Shown here piece by piece: positions 9,928 through 21,099 of a stretch of 64,000 nucleotides of DNA (positions within the stretch are counted from its first letter, which is position 1; every line of letters starts with the position of its first letter). Source of the stretch: Bryopsis sp. KO-2023 (Eukaryota > Chlorophyta > Ulvophyceae > Bryopsidales > Bryopsidaceae); NCBI GenBank assembly GCA_030272585.1, contig BSYQ01000001.1:5022001-5086000 (forward strand). The letters are read 5' to 3'. The notes under the pieces were generated by a model. It had not been told where the DNA came from, made no database searches, and worked only from the letters and a program-made list of their open reading frames with translations. A program made the translations under genes and the position numbers.

Positions 9928-10458
9928 GATGATCCTGTTATCACTCGGTATCTGTGGGGATCGGACCAGTTCCATGAATTCAAATCTCGGTGGTCTCGGT
10001 GCGATCTGTGGGTGAATGATGTGCTAGAGGAGTGCAACAAGCTCATAATGTGCATCAAAGAGAGACCGGATCAGGAGGCAGGAGCAGATGCATGCGGCAC
10101 CTTCAGAGGACCAGAAAAAAGCCCGGTGCATTCCACGTATGACTGGCTCACAGTTGTCCATCCATCAGGGGATCCAACCGATTCAGGAACAGATGAGTGG
10201 GAACGGTACTGTGCAGTGAGGGCAACCCCCCTCACATCTGTACTGACTTCAGGTCTGGAGTGGTGGCGGTTAAATCAGGCTCTGTACCCAGCTGTAGCAG
10301 TTCTGGCAGCCGAGTATTTGTGCATACCAGCGTCCAGTGCATCTGTGGAACGGATGTTCAGTATTAACGGGCATCAGTTGAATAAGCGCAGGAGGCGGAT
10401 TCAGGTTTCCAAGGTGCGGGATCTGACACTGATACGGGACAATCTGGATATGATTTAG
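9928..10458 (+). pseudogene. hAT transposase, C-terminal fragment (P-hAT)
   Basis: The open frame runs out of the LTR of element A and ends at 10458, so the N-terminal coding part was separated by that insertion. The last 70 residues are the hAT dimerisation domain: an aromatic WW start, YPAVAVLAAEYL, IPASSASVERMFS, and the RRRRIQ basic patch. The domain mediates transposase dimerisation and contains the last acidic catalytic position (the E of SVERMFS). The upstream part includes an acidic linker. Family assignment is secure; activity in this allele is not expected. Confidence 0.88.
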
Positions 10459-10481
10459 TGTGGTTCCCTTCTTTTTTTCTG

Positions 10482-10735
10482 CAACCTGGATCTGAATCTG
10501 TTTCTGATGCAAATTGGATCTGTTCCAGATTCCATGGTTTGGCAGGGGTTTTTGTGGAGGGTTCAGTCTTGGTTTTTCCGTTTTTTAATAGGCAGTTTTT
10601 TAACATGCAACCTGGATCTGTTCCAGATTCCATGGTTTGGCAGGGGTTTTTGTGGAGGGTTCAGTCTTGGTTTTTCCGTTTTTTAACAGGCAGTTTTTCA
10701 ACATGCAACCTGGATCTGTTCCAGTTTTCCGTAGT
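10482..10735. repeat. 98-bp tandem repeat, about 2.3 copies
   Basis: A unit starting GCAACCTGGATCTG recurs at 10482, 10607 and 10705. The first copy carries a 27-base extra piece. It lies between two convergent genes, just after the transposase stop. The remaining sequence to 11041 is CT/CA-rich with further imperfect copies of CATCCAC and CTGATCCTG and no gene. Confidence 0.8.
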
Positions 10736-11041
10736 CTCCCTCGGGGTGAACATCATCCACAAACGGTTTTACATTTCACTGAGTCCGGAAACCGTTCATC
10801 ATCATCCACTGAGTCACTGATCCACTGAGTCCTGATCCTGATCCCAATACTGCTTCCTGAAAACTCGATATCCTCCACCAGAGCAGTGTACCATTTCGTT
10901 CTTTCATCCACATCCACTCAGTCATCACAAATCATCACATTCCTACCCAGCAAAGCTGATCCTGATCCTGCTCCTCTACAAAATCGATTTCTCCCACCAG
11001 TGCACCATTCCATTGTCAAACTCTGGACAATCATCACATTC

Positions 11042-12584
11042 CTACCCTTCAAACCCACCCCCATGGTGCTGCTGATCCTGGTCCTGCTCCTGCTCCTCTA
11101 CAACATCGATTTCTTCCACCAGTGCATCATTCCATTCTCTAACGCTGAACACTGTGCCCGAGTTCCCTGAATGACGCCTGAAACCGTCCAACCCCCCTCT
11201 TCCGGTTCTCCTGTAAACTTTAGTGTCTGATATGACAATGCCATGGATATATAATGCTTCCTTTATTCTGTGGAGAATCCACGAGTTTTCCAGGGCCACG
11301 TTTTGGAGGAACTGTACCAGGTGGACCATCGACCGGAAGCTGATGGGGAATTGGATTTTATAATCTCCGTTGAAGGTGTACCTGGTCCTGAGCTCCATGT
11401 CCTCCAACCGCAGCTGAACCCGCTCCTCATCCGATAATTGGATCTGGTCCTGTTGTACTGGGCACCTTCTGGGCACGGCTCTACCGCGCTGATCCGTTTG
11501 ACAGGAGAAGCCATCAAAATCTCTCGGGAACGGGGTTTCTACTGGGTACCTCTGGGGCTGCCTCTGGGGCTCACTCTGGTCCTGCCTGTGTGCGTGCATC
11601 TGGGCCCGCATCTGTTCAAAGTTAGGTTGGGGACCCCTGCCACCACTTCTGAGAGGTTCGTTTCCGAATCCTGATCCAGGCCTTGATCCTGACCCAAGTC
11701 CTGACCCCGATCCAAACCCTGATCCAAACCCCGATCCATATCCTGAATCTGGGTACTCTCCATCTTCATATTCCGCACAGGATCCACGCCCTGGTTGAGG
11801 TCGGAACTCCCCAATCAGCTCCACTTCGCTGTCATCGTCTCCCCAGTGTTCCACAGGCTCCACCTTGATGAATGAGCCAGGTCCTGATGGGGCCGGTTCA
11901 TACGATGCTGCTGGTGGTGCCATTCCTGACCCTGATCCAACCGGTGGTGCTGCTGCTGGCGCTGAGGATCCTGATCCAGATGGCATGGGTGGTGCTGCTG
12001 GTGGTGCTGCTGGTGCTGGTGCTGGTGCTGGTGCTGGTGCTGGTGCTGGTGCTGGTGCTGGTGCTGGTGGTAATGGAATCGAGAAGTCTGCAGCAATCTG
12101 ATCCGAGATTACTATCATATTCTGGACCTCAACTTCTAGCTGAGCCAGGTTCTGTTCCAGGCAATATCCTGTGAGCACTCCTGCTCCATACACAACAACT
12201 TGTTACCCTAACAGGAAAAAAACAATAAAACAACCGCAGCATCAGATATTCAACTGATTTAACTCACCTGTTTTAACCGATATCACCCGATGCGTATCCG
12301 AAGCCAGGTTCTGGTAACCCTCTCTCACGATTCCGGGTGGGCCTTGCTCCAGGTACACCAGCAAACGGTCCACGAGTCTGGGCAGGTACGGGTCGTTGTT
12401 CATCGCAGCTTGCAGATAACCGGATCCGAGAGTACTGCAAACCTTCAGGAACGGAACCTACACAACCAAGCGAACAAGAAATCTGTTTCCGGACAGACAC
12501 CAACAGCAGCACCAACAGAAACCGCGACAACGATAGTTACCCGTTCCAATCCGAAAAACCGACGCAGGGACCGGACGCAGCCAT
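11042..12584 (-). CDS. Second gene of P-hAT: proline/alanine- and Gly/Ser-rich protein of unknown function
   Basis: I do not recognise this protein. The long exon (about 12198-11042) encodes an (Ala-Pro)n tract, a Gly-Ser-rich low-complexity stretch, an acidic patch (WGDDDSEVELIGE), a (GSGFGS)-type repeat and a conserved-looking C-terminal segment (FRSMVHLVQFLQNVALENSW). Two upstream exons are plausible: 12584-12541 from an ATG, and 12434-12268. They join by GT/AG sites (introns 12540-12435 and 12267-12199) and keep one frame. The acceptor at 12199 was chosen because the nearer AG would give a stop. It converges on the transposase gene and its start faces the transposon end, as expected for an accessory gene carried by the transposon. 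The exon structure is tentative. Confidence 0.5.
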
Positions 12585-13332
12585 AGATTCTCTGCCGCGC
12601 GTCGGCAGGTTCTTTTCCCACCGCGGGAGGAATCGCGCCACCGAGGCTGTTAAGCTCCCGGGCGTACCGAATAGCAGGGAACGCGTCGACCATTTCAGAA
12701 ACCGAGAGAAAAAAAACAGGACCTGGGGTAAAGGGACCGAAACCGGGACAAAAACAGGGACCGAAACAGGGACCGCAATATGCAAACAGAGACAAGTCCA
12801 AGCATAACACGAGAAAAGAAGGTGGCCCAAACGCCTCGAGGCTCGACATATATTGGAGGCAGTTTTGCGCTGGACGTCACATCTGAGTCATCGGTGTGTC
12901 AGTGAACACGGGTAGTCGGATCGCAAGTCGGCATCAGACCCACACAACCGATTTTGAATGATGTGACCGACATTGCGCCTTTCACACCGATCATGATCGG
13001 CACACCCCGATCACTGTACCGATCAAAGAAAACACGCCGACTTTGATCGGCCGACTATTCCGATCACAGCTCCACGCCTTGATCGGATCGGGATCGTGAT
13101 CGGCCGATGACGTTTTGTGATCGGATCGGTCGCCGATCCCGATTAATCGGTCCGATCAAAACACCGATCACCGATGATCGACGCCGATCATGATCGGTTT
13201 TGAAAAAAAAAAAAAAAACCGACTTTTTTTGTATCACTCCAAAACACACGTTCGTGAAAACCAGAGTCCGATCCGACCCCGTTTAGACCTGTTTACAGCA
13301 GGCCGATTATTACCTATCATATCCCTAGTATG
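12585..13332. repeat. Subterminal region of P-hAT
   Basis: No gene is seen. From about 12890 the sequence is filled with GATCGG/CCGATC hexamers in both orientations, plus an A16 run near 13204, and it ends at the TIR. These hexamers are the same as those packing the P-type MITEs, and such subterminal repeats are typical transposase binding sites in hAT elements. Confidence 0.65.
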
Positions 13333-13524
13333 GTGCCGGCTGCGATGATGGTGCACCAGACTGTTGCGAAGGGCCACCAGCCTGTTGAGAAGGGCCAACC
13401 ACTTCCACATCCATGGTCTCTGCCGTGCCCTCTCCCTGCAGATCACACAACACTTGTCACCTCACAGACATGCATTGAAATCGATTGGAACACAACATGT
13501 CAATGATAGTGAAAATTTGTTCGA

Positions 13525-13702
13525 CCGTAAAAAACCGTAAAAAACCGTAAACACCGTAAAACACCGTAAACACCGTAAACACCGTAAAAAAACCGTAAAA
13601 AACCGTAAAAAACCCGTAAAACACCCGTAAAACACCCGTAAAAAACCGTAAAACACCGTAAAACACCGTAAAAAACCGTAAAAAACCGTAAAAAACCGGA
13701 AC
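13525..13702. repeat. ACCGTAAAA satellite inside intron 4 of the Q-hAT transposase
   Basis: About 18 copies of ACCGTAA(A)n or ACCGTAAAC in one orientation occupy most of the intron. The core ACCGTAA is the same motif as the TTACGGT repeats at the transposon end and in Q1. Confidence 0.85.
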
Positions 13703-13763
13703 CGGACCAAAATTTTGGAAAAAAAAATACAACTCAATAATCACCTGTGATGTCAGATCTTCC

Positions 13764-13807
<44 letters not shown>

Positions 13808-14839
13808 TGCAGCAATATCATCAAGATCCTGACTGGTGGGACCCTGCAGCCAAACAACACCCAAAACAAGCCATTTAGATGTCAGAAAAAATTCAACTTA
13901 TAACAAGAAGCAAGCAGCAACACAGAAAAAGGGAAGTGAATGGAAGCAACAGAAAATAAAGGAGAGTTTATCCACCTGTGGCGCCATATCCTGTGCATCC
14001 TCCAGCGAGTCCTCGCTTTCCTCCTCCCCGAGGTCCGCCGGCATGTACTCCACCTCCCCCCCCTCCCCCCCTTCCCCCCCTTCCCCCCTTTCCCACATCT
14101 CTACCTGAGCCTGACTGAACTTAGTTTTAAAAGTAGAGGAGCGCCGTACATGGGCTGCTACCCCTTTCAACACATCTATTGCCTCTAGTAGTAAGGCCGT
14201 GTGTTTATTGACCCTCCCAATAACGCCTATATGCCCTAAGCCCAGCTGCACCACATTGTGGAGCATGTGCAAGGAGCACCTGAGCCAGTCAAATTCTAAT
14301 TCTTCTTGAAGGGCCTTCCTAATATTCGATCCACAATCTGAAATTATGGTCGGCCTCATTTCTCCTAACTGAGCTGACCCCCCAAAGTACCCCTGAAGCA
14401 GTTTTGGAATTTCCACCGAAAGAACCTCTGCGGTTATGCTTGTATACTCTAACCTATGCGATCCTAATGTCCTAGTCTGCAAAACCCACTCTGTATCTAC
14501 CCAGCTGCATGTGAATGTTATATATTCACATGAAGTCCTACTCTTCCACAGGTCGGTCGTAAAAGCGGTTACCTTCCATGGGACGGACCTCGTCAACCTT
14601 TCCATCTCGCTCTTGTAGACAGAACTGATCTCGCGCTTTATGGTTTTGGGATCCACTTTTGGGCATTTGGGTTCAAGCACCCTGGCGAACTCGAGGAAGG
14701 CTGGAGTGCATGGAGTCCCAAAAGGAAGGGAGTCCCTCGCCACCCACTTTGCCGCTTCCCTGACGAACCTCTTGTATCCGGCACTGCCGGCTTGGTAGCG
14801 CACATTCTGTACATCACACATGCACATCAGCACCACATG

Positions 14840-15007
14840 CAGTCCCCCAAAATTCAGGCTGGAAATTCCAGCATCCAGCAACACAACAACACATGCAGTC
14901 CCCCAAAATTCAGGCTGGAAATTCCAGCATCCAGCAACACAACAACACATGCAGTCCCCCAAAATTCAGGCTGGAAATTCCAGCATCCAGCAACACAACA
15001 ACACATG
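14840..15007. repeat. Three perfect 56-bp tandem repeats in intron 2 of Q-hAT
   Basis: Units at 14840, 14896 and 14952 are identical by eye. They lie between donor 15037 and acceptor 14807 on the minus strand, so they are intronic. The apparent protein reading through them is not real. Confidence 0.9.
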
Positions 15008-15566
15008 CATTAACATCACAAGCAATCACAAACCTACCCGGTGTAGAGACTTGGATATCAGCGTCTCGGATGGGTCCTCGCTTGACTTCCCCCCCTTTCC
15101 TGGCTTCAAATGGCCTGCTGCTGCCATTTTCGACGTCCATTCTGCTAGTGGGAAGTCCTTCCCATCCTTCGCAGCATCATCGATCCACCCCTTGGCAGTG
15201 GTGAGGACATCATGGTCTTTCACACCATGCCTCCCAGAGCAGTGGGACTTGATGCCACTGTAGGACCCCTTGGCTGCAGACATCCACACCAAAATAAAAA
15301 ACTACTCCAGAAATATTAACCCAGAAAAAGAAAAAAAAAAAAAATACAAAATACTTACACCAAGAGCACATGTGTCCGCACAGCAAACACTTCAGCTTGA
15401 CCAGCCTGTCCTCTTTTTTCTTCCCCTTTTCTCCTTTTACATAGGCCTCCCACGAGCCGTCGTCGAGCTGCACCACCAGGGTCGCCAGCGGTGCGTAGTC
15501 GACAGGACGCAACCCCGCATCCTTTCTGACCTCGCCCATCAACTGAACATCCGACGTCGCCGACAT

Positions 15567-16030
15567 ACTGAACACACTCCGGAAAAAAACGAAAACACAC
15601 CGCGAGACAGTAGAAAACCAAAGGAGAAACTAGCGATGGGAGAGTGGCTAGGTTATAAGGGAGGTTGCGTACGACGGGACAGCTTCCCACCGTAACTCCT
15701 CTTTACGGTGGAACGGACTCCGGTTTGCGGTTTACGGTGTTACGGTCACGTGATTACGGCGCTACGGTGGATGATTTACGGTGCTACGGTTGTTGATTTA
15801 CGGTGAGTTTACGGCATGCTCCGGTGTACGGTGATAACCGAACCGTAAATCCGTCATTTCATGCTCCGGACCGCCGTAATGACGCCGTAGTACTACGGAT
15901 AACATTTACGGTGGTCCGGTTCCGAGCACGAAAACCACTCCGGTCCGGACCGGAGTGACCGTAACCGTAAGTGACCGGAGTGAGGTTACGGTACGGTTTA
16001 CGGTACCGTAACCGTAAAGTCCTACCACTG
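15567..16030. repeat. Q-hAT 5' flank and subterminal repeats
   Basis: After the transposase start the first 120 bases are probably its promoter. From about 15690 there are some 25 TTACGGT/ACCGTAA or GGTCCGG-type motifs in both orientations, ending in the TIR. No gene is seen. Confidence 0.7.
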
Positions 16031-18783
16031 CTCCTGAGGAGGAAGAGGTGGTGGATAACCAACTTATTCCCGTGGTCTATCCAGATGTGGTGCACCCACC
16101 AGCGCAGCAAATACAAGATTTGCAGTGGGACAGACATGTACCCGACCAGGTTGAGGAACCGGACGCAGACTTAGACTCTGAACAAGAGTCGGAAGAGTCC
16201 GGGGACGAGGAGTATGATGAGGATATGGAGGACGTCCCGACAATAGAGGTCACCAACATCCTTCACCATGAACACCAGCACATAAACGTCCACCAGCAGG
16301 AGGTGCACGTTCATGGTGTGGACGAGGGACAACTTAGGGACACAGCTGAGCATGTGTATGCCGCTGTCTCCTCGAATGTGCAAGAGGTCGCACAAAACCT
16401 GGAAGGACAAGTTCACGAGCAGGTTCAGCGTGCAGAGTCGACCTTAAAAGGCGACCTGAAAGAGGAATATGAGCAGTTCGTGCTCTATGTCAGGAAGGAG
16501 GCCCAGAAGCTGGTCAAACACAATACTGAGTCTATAGAAAGACAACAGAAATTGTTAGACCACCAGCACAAATTGCTGGAACAGAATATAAAGTCCACAG
16601 AGCGGATCGACAGAAATCTGTTGGGTAAGTATGATAACGAGGCTATTCTGCAAGAGCGACTCGATCGGATGCAGGAATCAGCCCGTACCCAAGCTGAAGC
16701 TGTTGATCAGACCAATGCGCTCAGGGAGAAACAAATTCTGTCTCTGCAAGCCTCTCTGACAAAAGTTGCTGAAGGTATGCGCCTACAGCAGACAACGCTG
16801 GATAACCTTGCTAGGACTACTGATGAGTCTCGGTGCGAGCAAGTCGACCACCAAGGCCAGCGAGATACACTCTCAGGCCTGGTAAGCCAGAGCCTAAAAG
16901 TGTTGCGGGACTTACACCAAGCCGAAGAACAACGCAAACAAAGAAGAGCGGAACGAGGCAGTGTGAGTTCTGATGACACTGCAGGAGGACACAGGTCGAT
17001 GCAACTGATGGAGAAATTTCTATCAGACGCGACAGAGAAACAGCAGACTTTGGAAAGTAACCTATCCAAGTATGTTGATTCTAAGTTCAAAGAAACACTG
17101 AGTGCGTGGAAAAAACGGGAGAAAGTTCGAGTCCCGGCTCAGGACCCAGTTGTAGTGGGTATGATGGGAACAGGAACTGGCACGGTTACTTTGCCGGCCA
17201 CGACAGCTGCAGCCACAAGCGTTCCTTTTGTGTCATCCACTCCTCTTACCAGTATCCCATTTCCGGTACCACCTGTTCCGGATCTGAGTACTTTTACTGG
17301 TCTAACTACGTTAGGAGGATTGGGTGGTCGCAGCCCATCAACAACTGTCGCAGACTCCGTAGGGGGAGGTTCTCCCTCTTCCTGGGGATTATTCACATCC
17401 CCAAGAACATGGACTGCACGGAGTCCCGCGCCGCCACAAACTATGGCAATGGGCGCACCATTCGGCCAAGCGGGTCAACTTGGCACAGCCAGACCCATAC
17501 TCAGTGCCCCTGTAACGAGTGTGTTACCACCAACGACATCCATGTTAACACAACCACTGACGACAGTTCCGCTGTCTGTCTTCTATCCAATCCCGGCTCT
17601 TAACACCCAACCTGGTACCCAACCAGGGATCCAACCAGGTAACCAACCAGGCACCCAACCAAGTTTGGGACAATCCGTAAACCAATACGGAGCACCTTCC
17701 GCGAGTAACCCGTATTACGGGTGGGGTTCTTATCCCTCAACTCCATCAAGCCAGCCACAGGGTGGAAATCGATCTGGTGGTGGTGGAGGGGGACCCGGAG
17801 GTGGGCCTGGGGGTGGAGGCGGAGGCGGAGGAGGACCACCTGGAAGTGGAGGGGGATCTTTCCTTTCCGGACCAGGTGGAGGTGGGGGTCCTCCAGACCC
17901 TAACCAAGGCTTTGCTGCTCCGCAAGATTGCCACGGACGGATTCCGTCATCCGTTCGTATTCCTTTCCCAAAGGCCTTCTCAGGTGATGGTCAGCGATGG
18001 ATCAGAGATTGGCAACTAGAAATGACGGTTTATTGCCAGACTTTGGACATCGATGAGAGCGTATGGTTCAGGCTCTTCCGCAGTAACCTGACCGGAGCTG
18101 CTGCTCAGTGGCGAAACGTCCAGGATCTGCGTACAAGGGAAGGAAAAAGACATCCAATCACAAATTGGATTGAGTTTGTTGAGGAACTGGTCCAAGCATT
18201 TGAACCCACCAGAATGTCTGATGTAGCCAGGCGCTCCTTACGGAACCTGAAACAGACTGGGTCAGTGCATCAGTACATTGTTGCTTTCCGAGAACAGGTA
18301 CTGAGGATTCCCAACATGACAGATGAAGAACAATACTTCTTCTTCGTGGACGGGTTAAAGTTCCATATCAAACAACAAACTGTGGCTCAAGTGCCGCACG
18401 GCATTGAGTTGGCGATCCAGACGGCGGCTCGTCTTGATGCTATTGCCTCATCCGGAGGAGGAAACTTTCGTGGCCGCGGACGGTGGCGCGGAGGTAAGGG
18501 CCGAGGCCAAAATAAAAAGCAAAACCAACCCCAGACTGATAAGGCAAACCAGATGGGTGGCCAACAGCAACCTCAGCCAGACCAGGCACAAAACATTGGC
18601 CAAGGTCGAGGTCGGGGAAGGGGTGGTGGCCGAGGTCGCGGACGAGGTGGTGGCAGGAATCAAGGACGTGGAGGTGGAGGCGCAAATCCCAAATGCTATA
18701 TGTGTGGAAAAACTGGACATATTCAAAGTAAATGTCCAGAGGGCGAAAAGTTCAAGAAATGGTTAAACGAAAAAGCCGGATGA
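16031..18783 (+). pseudogene. gag: Gag of chromovirus B1, N-terminus lost to Q-hAT
   Basis: The frame is open from the Q-hAT target copy (CTCCTGAG) to a TGA at 18781, about 915 residues. The true start lies upstream of the transposon. In order: an acidic N-part, a long coiled coil with His/Gln-rich stretches (about residues 60-340), a Pro/Thr-rich linker with (Q/N)PGTQPG repeats, a poly-Gly tract (about 575-620), a retrotransposon Gag domain (about 630-790), an RGG-rich tail and a CCHC knuckle (CYMCGKTGHIQSKC). Architecture matches the Gag of A/D but residues are diverged, so B is a separate chromovirus family. Only the transposon breaks it. Confidence 0.88.
18762..18768 (+). promoter_or_regulatory. 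Candidate -1 frameshift site of B1
   Basis: G-TTA-AAC in the gag frame, 12 bases before the gag stop. The pol frame (-1) is open here and its ATG at 18732 lies within gag. The same hexamer TTAAAC occurs at the gag end of A and D. Confidence 0.65.
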
Positions 18784-21099
18784 ACAGAGCCCAGACTCGT
18801 TCGGCGAAACGCAGAAGGGCACGCCGTCACAGATATAAGCAGCGCCAGAAACTTCTTAGAAAAGAAAGGTTAGCTCGAAATGCAGAAGTGAATAAAAGAG
18901 CACAAGGGGAAATAGAAAAGAATGCTACCCAAGGTGCAGAGGGATCGATTATGAGTGCTAAGTTGGAAACTCGATCCAGTAAGTGCAGCACGCTTACTAG
19001 GACAAGTTCAGAATCAAGTTCGGAACCTGTCGACTCTGTTCATGGAGACCTTGGTAGTCCTGAAGGAACTGAGAATTCGGTATCGTTCCCGCCTCAAGGA
19101 ACGAAACGAAGTCCGGAAGGAAGGGAACCCGCAAGGGAATCAAATAAGCCTGCCACTCGCTCACCACCAACTGACGAGTCAGCAGCCCCTGTTCAGGGAA
19201 CAGGTAGAGGGCAAAAAGTGGATGAAGGTCAGTATTCACCTTCTGAGCGTATGTTACCACTAGGAGGTCCTAACCATTTGAAATTTATGGGATATGAGAT
19301 CCGAGCCAGATTAGGAGGAGTACCGATCTCCGCCTATGTTGATTGTGGTGCAACGGAGAACTACATTACCAAGAAACTAGTCACGAGACTGAAACTCGAA
19401 ACAACCGAGTGCAAAAAGGGAGTCACTTTGGCGGACGGAACCCTATGTTCACTTGATCGGCGATGCGAAGACTTGCAGCTTAGGATGGGTACTTATACCA
19501 CAACCCTTTCCGCAGACGTCTTCCCAAACCTTTCATATGACATGATACTAGGGCTTCCTTGGTTGATGCAGACCAATCCCAAACTGGACTTTGCAACAGG
19601 CACGCTCAAAGTTCCAGTGGGTGCTGGATGGACAACTGTTTCTATGAAGGAACGACCATCAGACTACTTACAGCACCTAGCACCGGCTATTGATACAGTC
19701 TCAGCGAAGAAGTTATTCTCGCTCGTGAAGAACAGTCCAGAAATTGATCAGGCATACCTTGTGGTTGTGCGACCAACCACCCCGGACGATATGGCACACC
19801 TCATGCAGTATCCATATCCGGGAATTCCAGAAGAGCGTTTGAACGCTACTGGAACCACACCGGCTTATCTCCAGCCAGATGTGGAAAAGGTAATGCATTC
19901 GGGTCTCGACCCAAGGATCAAGGCTGTCCTCACAAGTTTCAAGGATGTGTTCCCGAAAGACTTACCACCCGGCGTTCCTCCAGTCAGAAAAGGCCACGAA
20001 TTTAAGGTGGACCTGGAGGACGAACAAATGACCCCAATCCACCGTCCCTTGTACAAACTCTCTCCAGCCGAGCTGGACGAAGTTAGGACATAGGTGGATT
20101 ACCTCCTCGAACAAAGGAAGATCCGACCCTCCGAGAGTCCCTGGGGCGCACCCATACTCTTTGTTCCCAAGAAAGACGGAGGGTTGAGAATGTGTGTGGA
20201 TTACCGTTGGATAAACAAGTTCACGGTAAAGAATAGATATCCACTCCCTCTTCCTGAGGAGTTAATGGATCGTCTCGCCCGAGCGAAGATCTATACGAAG
20301 ATCGACCTCCGCTCAGGCTACTGGCAGTTTCCCGTTCGACCCAAGGATACTCCCAAGACGGCATTCCGGACGAGATACGGACATTTCGAGTTTCTCGTGT
20401 GTCCGTTCGGAATGACCAACTGCCCAGCCCAGTTCCAGACCATGGTTCAGGATTTGCTGGGGGAGTTCCTTGACGAGTTTGTAGTGGTGTTTATCGACGA
20501 CATCCTGGTCTTTTCCAACTCGGTGGAAGAGCACGTCGAGCACCTAAAACTGGTCTTTGAACGGTTGCGGAAACACAAGTTGTACGCAAAAGCCAGTAAG
20601 TGCGAAGTAGGGGTAGCAGAGACGGACTACTTGGGGTATCATTTGTCGGAAAAAGGCCTTCAACCGATGCAGGATAAGGTTAAGGCTATTCAACAATGGA
20701 AGGAGTTAACTTCGGTCACTGATGTGCGAAGTTTCCTGGGAATGGTATCTTACTATCGTAAGTTCATTCCTGAGTTCGCTAGGATTGCGAGTCCCTTGAC
20801 AGATCTAACCAAGAAGGATACTGTCTGGGAATGGGGGCTGAACCAACGCAATGCCTACAACGAACTTAAGGATCGGATTAGCCGCGCACCGATTTTACTC
20901 CTTCCTGATCCGGCTAAGGAGTACACCGTAATAACGGATGCATCTGGAACTGCATATGGAGCGGTTCTTACCCAGGATCATGGGAAAGGTTTGCAACCAA
21001 TTGCATACCTTTCCAGACGATTGAAACCAGCTGAAACGCGATACTCCGCATATGAGCGGGAGCTGGGGGCAATAGCATATGCTTTAGCCCAGTGGCGAC

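Larger units (their letters stand above)
9928..13332. mobile_element. P-hAT: right part of a coding hAT transposon
   Basis: Everything from the LTR edge to 13332 reads as one element. It holds the 3' end of a hAT transposase on the plus strand, a convergent second gene on the minus strand, a GATCGG/CCGATC-rich subterminal region and an end CCCTAGTATG. That end differs by one base from the P-family MITE terminus CCATAGTATG. It lies inside an exon of another hAT gene, with presumed target copy GTGCCGGC at 13333-13340. The left end is outside the window, so the second target copy cannot be seen. Confidence 0.7.
13333..15566 (-). pseudogene. hAT transposase of Q-hAT, exons 1-5 (C-terminus cut off)
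   Basis: The start is an ATG at 15566. Exons by GT/AG sites and phase: 15566-15359, 15273-15038, 14806-13976, 13843-13745 and 13435-13333. Exons 1-2 join a BED-type zinc finger (CLLC on one exon; H-C-x4-H on the next). Exon 3 carries hAT core motifs: FTTDLWKS, ISDCGSNI and CSLHMLHNVVQLGL, followed by an acidic/Gly tail. Exon 4 encodes an Ala run from a (GCT)n microsatellite. In exon 5 the frame runs into a TAG formed by the inserted P-hAT terminus. The dimerisation domain should lie beyond that insertion, outside the window. The transposase would cut and rejoin DNA at Q-type TIRs. Confidence 0.78.
13333..16030. mobile_element. Q-hAT: right part of a coding hAT transposon with BED-finger transposase
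   Basis: It contains a multi-exon hAT transposase read leftward from near the right end and a TTACGGT/ACCGTAA-rich subterminal region (about 15700-16030). The terminus is AAGTCCTACCACTG. On the complement this reads CAGTGGTAGGACTT, matching the Q1 MITE TIR CAGAGATAGGACTT at 11 of 14 positions. CTCCTGAG at 16031-16038 would be the right target copy. The left part is displaced beyond the window by P-hAT and element A. It interrupts the gag of B1. Confidence 0.72.

Noticed and set aside
13525..13702. CRISPR-like array
   Set aside because: Repeats are about 10 bases without unique spacers and lie in a eukaryotic intron; they are a satellite.
14807..14962. Apparent N-terminal extension (MGDCMCCCVAGCW...) of the Q-hAT exon
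   Set aside because: It reads through three 56-bp tandem repeats that lie between a GT donor and an AG acceptor; exon phases fit without it.
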